A DNA stretch of 64,000 nt, from positions 45,001-109,000 of the forward strand of contig JACEEZ010001188.1 of NCBI GenBank assembly GCA_016584305.1, in the 5' to 3' direction. The notes under the pieces are model-generated. The model saw only the letters and a program-made list of their open reading frames with translations, did no database searches and had not been told where the DNA came from. Position numbers and translations under genes: made by a program. Positions 32,772 through 44,270 of the stretch are shown here, one piece after another. Numbering within the stretch: the first letter of the stretch is position 1; each line of letters starts with the position of its first letter. This DNA is from Chionoecetes opilio (lineage: Eukaryota > Arthropoda > Malacostraca > Decapoda > Majidae).

Positions 32772-33058
32772 CTGTATGGTTAACGCTAATTTATGCATAC
32801 TGCTAATTCATTTATGACTAAACGAAATATACCAATGGAAAGCTAATTAAATTCTGCTTCTATTGATATTCTCCATGTAAAGAGTTTTTGAGCAAAATAT
32901 TAAATGGCGAAGAATTTAAGTTAATGCATATTTCTTGAAAGTCTCATAATGGCATTTCTTTTGTGTGTTTTACAATTTTTTATTTGATAATATTATAGAA
33001 CAAACATTTCCGAAGATAACAGTATATCTTTTATACTGATAAACATTATATTAGGTAG
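32772..33058 (+). repeat. Dispersed 270 bp repeat, copy 3
   Basis: Same orientation as copy 2 and very similar; starts GGTTAACGCTAATTTATGC and ends near TATTAGGTAGG. Confidence 0.75.
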
Positions 33059-33301
33059 GTAAACTTGTACGGGGAGCGGAGCGGGTTGTATCCGCATGGT
33101 GTGACGTCACGGGCGATGTAGCAGGCCTTGTCATCTCGGTGGCCACGGTGCCACGCCCCTCATTGTTGCAAGGTTCGATCAAAATTCACCAGGTGCATAG
33201 CTTTCGGTTGGAATTCCTTTGTCTGTCTTCCTCTTCTTGTTTATTGTCTTCTTCGGTGTAATTCTTCTCTTTTCTCTCTCTTCTAGTCCTTTTTGGATGT
33301 A
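33059..33301. other. No recognised feature
   Basis: About 240 bp with a CT-rich part near 33230-33290 and no coding signal. Confidence 0.5.
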
Positions 33302-34105
33302 CAGTCAAACCTCGATATAACGGACTAAAGGGGGGGAGGAGGAGTCCGTTATAGCCGATTGTTCGTTATAGCGAGGGTATTTTCCCAAGGGGGGAAAAAT
33401 ATATGAAAAAACTGGAAAAATTGTGAAATAAATGAGAAATAATTACAAACACAACCAGACTGTGTAGCTATGTTGGGAGGTAAACAGTGACTGGCACTAC
33501 ATGCTGAATTTGGTCCGCTCCTACACGTGAAATAAATGAGAAATAATCACAAACACAACCAGACCGTGTAGCTAGTCAAGCTCAAGCTCTAGTGAAAGGT
33601 AAACAAATTACTATGAGCCAGATTCAGCAGTGGCTTCCAAAGGTATTGCTTATTATCATGACTAATGCTCATTATTATATATATTATATGGTTGTGAACT
33701 GCAGTTCTATACACGTGTCACTATTTAGGTCAGTGTAGCACTGCGTGTCGCCTTAGATAAGGGTGATTTAGGGTGTTGAGGTGACAGGGAGACGTAGCAG
33801 CAGGCACGCCATAACACTAATAGTCACTATTTTAAACAATACACACCTTCTACCACTAAATCACTAGCAACACAGGCTCCTTCCTTATAATATTATATCT
33901 TAATATGTGATACATCAAAACTCCTTAAAACCCAAGCATTCCAAAATAAAATGAGAAAATAATGCAATAATGTTGAGTTGACAATTCAAGCGGCGATAAG
34001 CGGTCTAATATGAAGAAAAAAGAAAAAGAAAAAAAAGTCACGCAAATGGAGTCCGTTATATCCGAAGTCCATTACATCGAGGTCCGTTATATCGAGGTTT
34101 GACTG
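33302..34105. mobile_element. Tigger-like MITE, 804 bp
   Basis: Starts CAGTCAAACCTCGATATAAC after TA and ends CGAGGTTTGACTG before TA. The subterminal GTCCGTTATA motif is repeated at both ends. Positions 33714-33960 resemble 2460-2760. A partial relative is at 58313. No coding sequence. Confidence 0.88.
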
Positions 34106-34519
34106 TACTGAGGTACTGAGTACTGAGGAAGTACTACAACATTCGTCTTGGAAGAACATTAGTATTTTTCAGGGTAATTTTTTGGGGAAAACGTGAGTCA
34201 TATAAGCCGTAAAATATGGTAAGTACTACGCCTCGCACCGGACTAAATAAGCATTTTTACAGTGTTTTCAATACCCGAGTTTCGCGATCCTCGAGTTTAG
34301 CGCTATGCCTTATGAAGAAAGCAAGCGCGAAACTCGGGAGGGTACTACACTACCCTCCCGAGTTTCACGCTCTGCGAGTTTTGCTATCCTCGAGTTTCGC
34401 GCTGAGTCCTAAATTCTTACCATCCCGACTTTTGCGCATTATATCCCCGAGTTTCGCGCTGCTTTGTACCTTTTTTTTTTTTTTAGATATTTTTTTATTT
34501 TTTTAGGTGTGCGTGTGTG

Positions 34520-34938
34520 TGTGCCTACGGCGCCGTTAGGCAGTGACCTCCAGGGTGGATGGTAGGCCCTGGAGGTTAACTTGAGGGCTGTGATGCTTGG
34601 CCCTCACCCGTGGTGGCGCAGACAGAATTTCTATAGTGACGCCTGTGATGAGAGGCTCATGCCGCCCCCTGTGTCCTCCGATGCACTTGCAATCGAAGGT
34701 AGAGTTAATGGGCAGCGTGTGGGTGTTCTTAGGCCACTCAATGGTGCAGAGAAAGATTTTAAGTGGATTTTACAGCCCTTATCAAGGATCGAACTCGGGT
34801 CACCGAGAACGCCACTCGGAGACTTCTTCTTCTTCTTGTGACCTTTCCTGCTTAGCATCGCTTTATAGGTCGTCTGTCAAGCTCGTGCTCGAGCTTGACA
34901 TATATCTTGACGCTAACCACTCTGCTACCGCCTCCCAT
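34520..34938 (-). repeat. SINE-A copy with internal insertion
   Basis: Reverse copy with an 86 bp insertion (about 34823-34908) that includes TTCTTCTTCTTC and AGCTCGTGCTCGAGCTTGAC. The same inserted version recurs at 45915-46332 and 49782-50196, marking a subfamily. Confidence 0.8.
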
Positions 34939-35642
34939 AAGAGACGTACGGGACACGTCTTCCTACCTTCCTGCTTAGTATAGTATTATAATAGGCTTAG
35001 TATAGCTTGTATGTAGTTTTGCTTTGTTTTTTCCCATTTATTTGTGTTTTTCTCTACAGGAGCAGCCTGTGTCGCATAAGATAGGTAACACCTCGAAATA
35101 AGTAGAACCTTAAAACCTTACACCCTACACCTTAAAACCTTACACCTTAGTTCCTTACTTATTTACCACAAAATACTCCTTTATAAGTGATTAACCATGA
35201 CGTGTGTGGTACTGTGGTTTCTGGAGGTACTGGAGGTGACAGGAGAGAAGAGAGGAAGGCATTGTGACAGTGTTATTGCTGTATAACACTGTCACACAAC
35301 CATCAGCTGACAAGATATGTGTCAAGCTCACTCACTCAGACCAAAACAGCATCCGCTGGGTGACTCCCAACTCAAGCTCAATCTCAAGCTCCTCTCCTCC
35401 CTCCTCTTCTCTACATAGTGTTGGCCGAAGCCACCACCCCGGGAGGCGGGTCACAAACCTTAGGCTAACACCCAGTACCCATTCACTGCTGGGTGGACAG
35501 GGGCTTGGGGCATTTTCAGGATATTTTTTTGGGGAAAAAGTGAGTCTTATAAGCTGTAAAATACGGTAGGTACACAGCCCTCAAGTTAACCTCCAGGGCC
35601 TACCATCCCACCCCTGGAGGTCACTGCCTAATGGCGCTGTAG

Positions 35643-35676
<34 letters not shown>

Positions 35677-35702
35677 CCACACACACACACACACACCACA
35701 CT

Positions 35703-35993
35703 CGGGGAAACTCTGTAGTATAAGGTTAGCACGCCGGCTCACAACCGAGAAGTCCCGGGTTCGATCCCCAGGCGGAGCGAAGACAGACGGGCGGTTCTTC
35801 TTAAAACCCGAGCCCCTGTCCACCCAGCAGTGAATGGGTACCGGGTGTTAGCCGGGGGTTTGTGACCCCCCTCCCGGGGTGGTGGCTTCGGCCAACACTA
35901 AGCACTAAAGATGAATGATAAAGTAAATGTTGATATGGAGACGGGGCCATACGGGCATTGCTCAGCCCCTGAAAATACAACTAGATGAATAAC
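35703..35993 (+). repeat. SINE-B, full copy with LINE-A-like tail
   Basis: The head has GTAGTATAAGGTTAGCACG and a perfect B box (GGTTCGATCC near 35758). The part around the anticodon (CTCACAA) resembles tRNA-Val(CAC). The body contains CACCCAGCAGTGAATGGGTA and GGTGTTAGCCGGGGG. The tail (35945-35993) reads GGGCATTGCTCAG...ACAACTAGATGAATAAC and resembles the LINE-A 3' end. Body fragments also occur near 14284, 35445, 41600, 45385 and 50655. Confidence 0.8.
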
Positions 35994-36086
35994 ACACACA
36001 CACACACACACACCCCACACACACCACACACACACCACCCCACACACACACACACCCCACACACACACACACACACACACACACAA
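35994..36086. repeat. (CA)n microsatellite
   Basis: Imperfect CA array joining the SINE-B tail to LINE-A; a second one is at 35647-35697. Confidence 0.95.
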
Positions 36087-36230
36087 CGGGAAATGGAGTT
36101 TAATGCCAAAAAGTGTAAAGTGATGGAAATGGGCATTTTAGCAAAAAGAGATAGGGAGGAAAAGTTTTCGATGGGAAATGAATGGATAATCAAAAAAAAA
36201 GGTCGAAAAAGATCTGGGAGTATGGATTAA

Positions 36231-38959
36231 TAGTACAGCGGTCATACACCAAAAAGGCTCTAAATTTGAAATCGTTTGCACCCCCCTTGTGTAAATGCAA
36301 ATACATGCTAGTTTCATTGTATGGATATGCTTTGATAATTATTTTTGGCGGATGCCAGCATCCAGGTGTGTGCGGGGGCCTGACATCCCTTTTAAAATCA
36401 TAATCGCGGGGTTAGCGCTCTTTCACACAGTTTCAAAATCGTAATATTTTGGTTCCCATGGTTATGACAAGTGATGATATGCATGAGTTTATGGTTACCA
36501 AAATGACTGGTATAATGTGTGTTATTTTACCAGCATGTCTACTTTAAAGTATAAATTTTGGTACCCAGCAGAGGTAAAAATGTGCCAAAAAATCGTAACC
36601 AATTCAGATTTTATCAAGAACAACAACTCCGAAGACATTTTTCAAATTACAACGGAATCCAAGAAGGCACCAGCCAGTCCGAAGGTTGTAAAAACTGACA
36701 GAAAAAATATACCACAGGCTCCTATCAGCGGCTAGCTGCGGTCGAGGGAAAACAATCTTTCAAAAATATTGAAATATGAGCTCTATTCTGTGCCACTGTC
36801 CCTAGCATCGCTCGACAGTCAGCTTCATGCGACTGATAAATCTAAACTGAGTCACATATTGGGAGACCCCTTGGCGAGAAAAAGAATTCCATCAAAATGG
36901 CGAAAAAAAAACTGCACATTGATTGATGCAATGGGAATAGTTCAAGCTCTACAAAAAAACAAAGGGCGCCCAAACCTTCGGAGATTATGCAGACCACTTT
37001 GCATCCAGTATCCTTGCCCATTTTAATGATGATTGTACGCGAGTGGATGTGGTCTTTGACACGTACAAGACTAGCTCAATCAAGCAAGCCACTAGAGAGA
37101 GACGAGCTGGAAAAACTCGCAAAGTTCGCCGCATTATAGATGGCCGAAATATTTAACCTTCCATATAACTGGAAATGTTCATCACACTGGAAGAGAACAA
37201 GGGCCAATCTCATTAGATTTCCCCTGGTCAGCTACTACTAAAGGCTACGGGCATTACCAGCTGGCAGCGAACTTGTCGTTGCGGGGGTCCGGTCTCCGAC
37301 GATGATGTACAATTGTCAACGAACGGGGAGTTCGACACTTGATGTCGAGTCAGGAAGAGGCAGACACGAGATGATTTTGATGGATATGATGCACACCGTA
37401 CGGAATGAGAAAAAGGGAATTGTCAGCGGTTTTATGATGTCCTTGTTTTAGCTAACCATAACCTTGGACTAAAGTTTGGATCAGTTCTGGAAAAAATAAA
37501 AGCCAGAATGTACCAATCATCTTATTGAGACGGCTTGCAAAAAATGTGATATTAGGCTTACTTTTATATCACGCTCTGATGGTTCGACAGCACTAGTCAT
37601 TTCCCATGGATTTGGGAAAAAAAATAAAAAGTGGCCAGTAATGCTGAAACTGGCACCTATCACTGGAGAAATATCAGAAAATGAGGATGAGATCGTCTCC
37701 GTGAAAACACCCGACCCGTGAACAATTCGTGGCGAAACTCACTCGAAGTCCGAGCGAGCAGCACCCGACCGATCATCTTAGGGCGAGCATGTTCCCCAGA
37801 AACCCGACCCGAGCAAAAATTTCCACCAACCAGCGATGCCTTAATCTCCACATCCTTCGAGCTGATACCAAGCTAGGGTTTGGGGCATGCCTCCGGAAAC
37901 CAAATCACAGCTTCCCATACCTGAGGAATATGGAGGCACATCTAAGATGCAATTTTGTCCCGACTTTAATGACGTTAAAACCGGCCCCAGTGTGCAAGAG
38001 TAGTGCTGTTGCTGCAAAAAAACTGCTCAACTGCTCGGTGTTTATGTAAAAATGATCTATGCCAGTACGCTGCCGAAATGCAAAAAAAGAATGAAAAAAA
38101 AACTGGAAACTTGGATTTGATTTTTTAAAGTGAATCTGAAACAGAAAAAGACAATCCAGGTAAACATGAAAGATCGTGAAGGAATCTCATCCCGTCCTTT
38201 AAAGTGGTATGCTATTATGTTACAAAATTATATGTAATGTATATAGCTTAGATTTTGCTTTTTACCATACATTCAATTAAAAACTGTAAAAACAAAAAAG
38301 TATGTCAATGTGATTGGTTTTCTACTGCATATAGCACTGTAAGTTTTAAAATAGTTCATTTTAAAAATTTAAAAATTTTTGGAAGGGTACAGTTCATTTT
38401 ATTGTTTTTATCACGACTATGATAGGGGCCCATTTGGAAAAGTGTTCATCAGAACATATTAAGTAAAAGTTTTTTGGGGTTTTTAAAGGGAAAAGAGTAA
38501 ACCCTAAAATATTATTATTATGATGTATGGTTTGAAAACTTAGGTTATACGCTCAATTTCACACAACTGTATAGCATAAGTCGTGTATATAGGAATGTTC
38601 ATAATGTTCATATATGTTCATAACAAACGTATTGTTTCTATATTCTTTCCTATTACAAAATAAATTCCCTGTCACATAATTAGTTGAGTATCTATCATGT
38701 CTATTCTGGTTATTTTGGAAGCTAGAGTCATATATGCGACTAAACCCTAAAAATTAGCAAGGTCGGTAAAGTGCAAAATTTCGGCTTTGATGGTACGTAC
38801 CATCATCTTCCGCAAGACCTATATCTCCAGCACACGTGTACACTTTGGCAGACACGCTTAAAATGTTCAGTAGACCCCCTAGAACAACTGATGCGGTTGC
38901 CGCTTTACACAAGGGGGGTGCAACGATAATAAAAAAATCACCCCCTGGCCGCCGCACTA
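36231..38959 (+). mobile_element. Uncharacterised DNA transposon inserted in LINE-A
   Basis: 2729 bp. Ends TAGTACAGCGGTCA and, reversed, TAGTGCGGCGGCCA. Further inward both ends share TTGCACCCCCCTTGTGTAAA. The LINE target is duplicated as TAA on both sides (36228-36230 and 38960-38962), so insertion is exact. The interior carries remnants of one plus-strand gene. Confidence 0.85.
36520..38090 (+). pseudogene. Degenerate protein of an uncharacterised transposon-linked family
   Basis: Blocks in several frames: DPLARKRIPSKWRKKNCTLI then DAMGIVQALQKNKG (36862-36960), CTRVDVVFDTYKTSSIKQAT then RERRAGKTRKVRRIIDG (about 37035-37145), DVLVLANHNLGLKFG (about 37438) and PTRAKISTNQRCLNLHILRA near 37785. 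I recall a widespread, unnamed invertebrate and fish protein family with an IDAM(A/G) block, a VDVVFD(R/T)Y...SIK block and a Cys-rich C-terminus. The order here matches it. Many frameshifts and stops rule out a product. Whether it is the transposase is an inference from its place between the inverted repeats. Confidence 0.6.
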
Positions 38960-39608
38960 TAAGGACAATTTGTCACCAGAGAAGCATATAAACAAGATCA
39001 CAGGAGATACATATCAGTTGCTTAGGAATATAAGAATGGCATTCAAATGTCTGGATGAAGAGATGATCAAGAAATTGATAACATCTTTGATTCGACCAAG
39101 GTTGGAATATGCGGCAGTGATTTGGTCACCACATAAAAAGAAGGATATAAGGAAGATTGAGAGAATACAAAGAGCAGCCACAAAAATGGCTCCAAGCCTG
39201 AGAGATTTACCATATGAAGAAAGACTTTCAAGACTAAAACTCCCAACACTTGAGAAAAGAAGAGAAAGGGGAGATTTTATAGCAGTGTATAGAGCATCAA
39301 TGGGTCTGGAAAAAATTGACAGAGAAGATCTGTTTGTGTGGGACGATAGAAGTACAAGAGGTTATGAGAAGAAATTGAAAAGGACAACATGCAAGGGAGA
39401 TATAAAAAAATACAGCTTCCCATATAGAAGCATAGCCTGGAACAACCTTGATGCAAAAGTGATTAATGCAAGAAGTATTCAGGACTTCAAAGGCAAATTG
39501 GATAATAGTAGATTTGGAGATGGGACAGTACGAGCATAGCTCTTTTCCTGTATGTTACAACTAGGTAAATACAACTAGGTAAATACACACACACACACAC
39601 ACACACAC

Positions 39609-39940
39609 TCTTGAGAAAAGAAGAGAAAGGGGAGATTTTATAGCAGTGTATAGAGCATCAATGGGTCTGAAAAAAATTGATAGAGAAGATCTTTTTGTGT
39701 GGGACGATAGAAGCGCAAGAGGTCATGAGAAGAAATTGAAAAGGACAACATGCAAGAGGGACAAAAAAAAATACAGCTTCCTGTATAGAAGCATAGAAGC
39801 CTGGAACAACCTTGATGCAAAAGTGATTAATGCAAGAAGTATTCAGGACTTCAAAGGCAAGCTGGATAATAGTAGATTTGGAGACCGGACAGTACGAGCA
39901 TAGCTCTTTTCCTGTATGTTACAACTAGGTAAATACAACT

Positions 39941-39949
<9 letters not shown>
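39609..39949 (+). repeat. LINE-A 3' fragment
   Basis: Repeats the last 300 bp of the ORF (TLEKRRERGDFIAVYRASMG) and the ACTAGGTAAATA tail right after the CA tail of the previous copy, followed by an A-tract. It is nearly identical to 16590-16935. Confidence 0.9.
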
Positions 39950-39973
<24 letters not shown>

Positions 39974-40241
39974 AACGCACCGGGCTAAATAAGCATTTTT
40001 AGTGTTTTCAATACCCGAGTTTCGCGATCCGCGAGTTTTGCGCTATGCCTCGGGAAGAAAGCAAGCGCGAAACTCGGGAGGTTAGTGTATACAGTACCCT
40101 CCTGAGTTTCACGCTATGCGAGTTTCGCGCCGAGTCCTGAATTCTTACCATTCCGACTTTCGCGCATTATATCCCCGAGTTTCGCGCTGCTTCATACACG
40201 TTTTTTGTTATGTTTTTTGTTTACGTTTTTTTTGTGTGTGT

Positions 40242-40366
40242 GTGTGTGTATTTACCTAGTTGTAACATACAGGAAAAGAGTTATGCTCGTACTGTCCTGT
40301 CCAAATCTACTATTATACAGTTTGCCTTTGAAGTCCTGAATACTTCTTGCATTAATTACTTCTGAT
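40242..40366 (-). repeat. LINE-A 3' end fragment
   Basis: Reverse copy of the last 120 bp: TATTTACCTAGTTGTAACAT, then the ORF end (TTTGAAGTCCTGAATAC). Confidence 0.85.
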
Positions 40367-40379
40367 TAACCTGACGCGC

Positions 40380-40656
40380 CTGCCTACAGCGCCGTTAGGC
40401 CGTGAGCTCCAGGGTTGGGATGGTAGGCCCTGGAGGTTCACTTGAGGGCTGTGATGGTTAGCCCTCGCCCGTGGTGACGCAGACATAATTTCTATACTGA
40501 CGCCTGTGATTAGAGGCTCACAGAGGCCACCCCCTGTGTCCTCTGATGCCCTCGCAATCGAAGATAGAGTTAATGGGCAGCGTGTGGGTGTTCTTAGGCT
40601 ACTCGACGGTGCAGAGAAAGATTTTAAGTGGATTTTACAGCCCTCATCAAGGATAA
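40380..40656 (-). repeat. SINE-A copy, head lost
   Basis: The 3' end (CCTACAGCGCCGTTAGG) and body are present. It stops at GCCCTCATCAAGGAT before the tRNA-like head. Confidence 0.8.
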
Positions 40657-41873
40657 TTAAATAAGATAGCACCTCATAAATAATTAAATAAGATAACACC
40701 TCAAAATAAGTAGCACCTTTAAACCTTACACCCCCGCCGTTCCTTACTTATTTACCACAAAATACTCCTTGATATGTGATTAACCATGACGTGTGTGGTG
40801 CTGTGGTTTCTGGAGGTACTGGAGGAGACAGGAGAGAAGAGAGGAAGGCATTGTGACAGTGTTATTGCCGTATAACACTGTCACACAACCATCAGCTGAC
40901 GCCCTGACTCACTCAGACCAAAACAAATTAAAATATTTTAGTATCCCAGGTGAAATAGACAAGGGAAGAGTTGACAAATCTGTTAACAAAGGAGACGATT
41001 AAGTCATTGAAGATTAAGTTTGAAGAGTACCTATGAAGCGATACTAAGCGTCAAAGGTCACAAGAAGACGACAAATCGAGAGAGACAGAGATGGAACTTT
41101 TTAACAAGATAATCCCATCACCTGCCTTGTCATACATAAATGCACACTAACATAGACATAAGACATGTACAGAGCTAGATCACACAATGCCTTGCTCTTA
41201 CTAACTAATCACTACACTAATGCTTTCCTCCCTTCTCTACGGTACCTCCAATGCCTTCTTCTCTTCTCTCCTGTCTCCTCCAGTACCTCCGGCAACCACA
41301 GTACCACACACGTCCTTGTTAATCACTTACAAAGGAGTATTTTGTGGTAAATAAGTAAGGATCGGCGGGGTTGTGAGGTCAGGTGCTACTTATTACGAGA
41401 TGTTACTTATTTTATGCAACACTGGTTCAAAGGCCTGGCTTATGAAGAATAGGCCACATGTAATAACAAGATCAAGATCAAGTATCATTCGTAGGACAGA
41501 ATACGTGTGTGGGAGAACGCCGGACTAAAGGCTTCACCGACAGCATCCGCTGGGTGACTCCCAACTCAAGCTCAAGCTCCTCTCCTCTACGTAGTGTTGG
41601 CCGAAGTCACCACCCCGGGAGGCAGGTCACAAACCCTTGGCTGACACCCGGTACCCATTCACTGCTGGGTTGACAGGGGCTTGGGACATTTTCAGGATAT
41701 TTTTTTGTGGAAAAAGTGAGTCTTATAAGCTGTAAAATACGGTAGGTACACCTCACACCGGACTAAATAAACATTTTTGCAGTGTTTTCAATACTCATGT
41801 TTCGCGATCCGCGAGTTTCGCGCTATGCCTTGGGAAGAAAGCAAGCTCGAAACTCGGGAGGGTACTGTACATA

Positions 41874-42205
41874 CAGTAAAACCCTTATAACTCGGCACTG
41901 TATAACTCGGAATTTGATATAACTCGGCATGGCAAAGACAAAGTTTTTTTTTTTTTTTTTTTTTTTTTTTCTTCTTTTTTTTTTTTTTCTTTTTTCTCCC
42001 CCGCTCCAAGGGGTGGAGCGTAATCTAATTCTAAGCTCCAGGGGTGGGATGGTAGGCCCTGAAGGCTCACTCGAGGGCTGTGATGGTTGGCCCTCGCCCG
42101 TGGTGGCGCAGGCAGGATTGTTATAGTGACGCCTGTGATTAGAGGCTCATGCCGCCCCCTCTGTCCTCCCATGCACTCACAGTCGGAGATAGAGTTAATG
42201 GACAG
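41874..42205 (+). mobile_element. AACTCGG-family left end with SINE-A fragment
   Basis: Starts CAGTAAAACCCTTATAAC after TA, continues through the AACTCGGAATTTGATATAAC repeats and a T-tract to SINE-A on minus (42033-42205), and is then truncated. Confidence 0.75.
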
Positions 42206-42627
42206 GGCATATCGCTGCGCATATCATATACTGAGCATATACTGTGCATATCATTGGCATTATCCACTATATATGTGCAAAGAATGAGCTCTGAGTGGGC
42301 CTTAGTTTGGAAAAGGAAATTTTTTCTTTCTTTTTTTGCATTTTTATGCTCGTCCCATTCACGCACCAAGAATGATAGAGACTTGAGTTACGGTATACTT
42401 TTAGAAAGTAATGGTATCTACCTCCAAAGTAAAAGGTTTGAGGAATTCAATGAAAAATATGCTCTCTATAACTGTTCAAAAATGAGCTTAAAATAATTTT
42501 TTTGAAGATTTTCAAAGTCTTCCCGTTGCAAAAGGGAGGTTCATTCAGGCATGCAATTCACTCTATATTGTGTAGAATTCAATGCTGCTTGCCATTTGAA
42601 TGCCAAAAAAATAAATATATATATATA
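42206..42627. other. No recognised feature
   Basis: About 420 bp. It starts with repeated GCATATC(A/G) motifs, then AT-rich sequence. No coding signal. Confidence 0.5.
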
Positions 42628-42889
42628 CCGTATTTGCCGGCGCATAAGACGCAGTTTTTTCCCTTAAAAAGGAATGCAAAGTTCACCCTGCGTCTAATGC
42701 GGCAATATTAGCGCATGAGAGGTCAGGCAGAGAATGCAGAACAGCCGGTGGTGTATTACTAAAGGGGTCTGGAGTGATTTGTAAAGTCCACTGAGCACAA
42801 ATTAGTAACTGTGTTATCAACAGTAATGCATAATACTAAGAAAAGGTTGGAGTTTAAGAGAAAATAAGAGTGGGGCAACAAGATAACGA

Positions 42890-43150
42890 TTGTTGCTGCC
42901 AAGATGGCCGTGTCAGATGTAAACATCATCCACCCCCCGCTGCTGCTCTCCATTGTAGTACGTCTGATATCTCAGGTCTGCCGCTTCACCTGGGATACTT
43001 CACTCGGCGACGCCCTCCGCGCACCCACCATGGGTCATTACCGCTCAGACTCCTCCCCGCACCCATGGAAATGACAAACATCCCGCATATTAGATGTCGC
43101 CTTAATTAACCCGTATTCGACTCGGGCCACACAAGTTGACACAACAGTTG
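42890..43150 (+). pseudogene. LINE RNase H fragment in GCCGGCG copy 3
   Basis: The plus strand reads AKMAVSDVNIIHPPLLLSIV, RLISQVCRFTWDTSLGDALR and, after a frameshift near 43070, SRILDVALI. It is the same segment as 21300-21706. The HxGxxG catalytic block is absent, so only the end of the domain was captured by the DNA element. Confidence 0.65.
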
Positions 43151-44019
43151 GAAGGAGATGATAGAAGGGAGGCAAAAAATGGTGATGTTATTTTCGCTGG
43201 AATGAGTATTGTTGATAAATGGAATAGTGAAACAAAGAGCGTGTTAAAGTTTTATTTGAAGGAGTGTGAGCAGTGAGAGGGAGGTGTAGTATCTTGGGGA
43301 GTCTGTCTATACACACATGGATGGAGAAAGGGCGTCGTGGCTTTGTTGTTTATTTGACAGCGAGTCATTGTATAATGTGATGACAAGAGGTGCGCGCCGT
43401 ATGTGTCTCTGTGTGTCCTGTGGCTGACTTAATTACCTGGCTGATGTTGCAGTTGTGTCAGCGAGGACAAGTCAGGTCAGCGTCAGGTCACCCTCGGGCC
43501 TAACCGGTCCCGACAGGGGGTGCCTAAGCGATGCAGGTGTTATGTGCATTGTGTGTTAGCGTAGCTACAGTGGAAACAAGGTGGGATAGAGACTCATAGG
43601 CCTTTGTAACCTTGACCCCTCATCTCACCCCTGTTTCTAGGATAAGGAACTGTATGAAGAGTGCTAGTAAAAGGCTGCAACTGTACTTGTAGACAAGTCT
43701 TCCACCGTACACCAACCAAGACCATCACTAACTACCCGTCCGCCTCAGGCCGATCACACAAAAATCGGGTGACACGGCACCGTTCATCACATCCGTTATA
43801 ATTTCTTAATAAATAATAACTCTTACACTAACGGTGCCCGCGCCGGTCCAATACATCACGTTCTGTCAAGTAACGGTTCTGGGAAGAATATTTACGTAAT
43901 GAGACGTCCCGTGCTGATATTGTATTTCTCAAGCTTATGTACCCAAAACAGTTCTTTAGATTCACTCCTCTTCTTCTCCAACAGAATTCTGTTGGATGAA
44001 GAAAAGGCGTTCGGCGTGA

Positions 44020-44270
44020 AATCACGGCAGCGTTCCGTCAGCCGAGCCTGTATTCACACTATTCCCCCGGTTCCATCATTTTTGGCTCCTGCTCACCTCT
44101 AAACAGACATGGTGCCTCAGAGGCTATGGTTGGTATTAATGCAAATTTCTTCAACCATAGCCTCTGAGGCACCATGTCTGTTTAGAGGGTGAGCAGGAAC
44201 TGCCAAAAATGACGAACCGGGGAGGAATATTGTGATACAGGCATGGACTGACGGAACGCTGCCGTGATTT
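44020..44270. repeat. Palindrome, arms about 120 bp
   Basis: AACAGACATGGTGCCTCAGA at about 44101 is repeated inverted at about 44168. Outward, AATCACGGCAGCGTTCCGTC and its complement close the arms near 44020 and 44270. Only this copy of the family has the inverted duplication of the MITE end. Confidence 0.8.

Larger units (their letters stand above)
36087..39590 (+). mobile_element. LINE-A, 5'-truncated copy split by a 2.7 kb insertion
   Basis: The left part (36087-36230) reads EFNAKKCKVMEMGILAKRD and FSMGNEWIIKKKG before the insertion. The right part (38960-39539) resumes with SPEKHINKITGDTYQLLRN and runs in one open frame to NSRFGDGTVRA and TAG at 39537. The tail has ACTAGGTAAATAC units and CA repeat. 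The right part is nearly identical to 16320-16884 but keeps PYEERLSRLKLP intact where that copy has a stop. Confidence 0.88.
34348..40087. mobile_element. CCCGAG-family element with many insertions (candidate limits)
   Basis: Starts CACTACCCTCCCGAG after TA; the first matching opposite end is CTCGGGAGGTTAGTG at 40087 before TA. Inside are SINE-A (34520-34938), SINE-B (35703), LINE-A (36087-39590) with a 2.7 kb insertion, and another LINE-A fragment. The end of an earlier family member lies at 34231-34345. Pairing of these two ends is an inference. Confidence 0.5.
40092..41867. mobile_element. CCCGAG-family element
   Basis: Starts CAGTACCCTCCTGAG after TA and ends CTCGGGAGGGTACTG before TA. 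It holds a LINE-A 3' fragment on minus (40242-40366), SINE-A on minus (40380-40656), a SINE-B fragment on minus (about 41600-41680) and an inner element whose end reads GTATTTTACAGCTTATAAG when reversed (about 41720). Confidence 0.8.

Noticed and set aside
35898..36193. Cys/Val-rich open frames
   Set aside because: Translations of (CA)n arrays.
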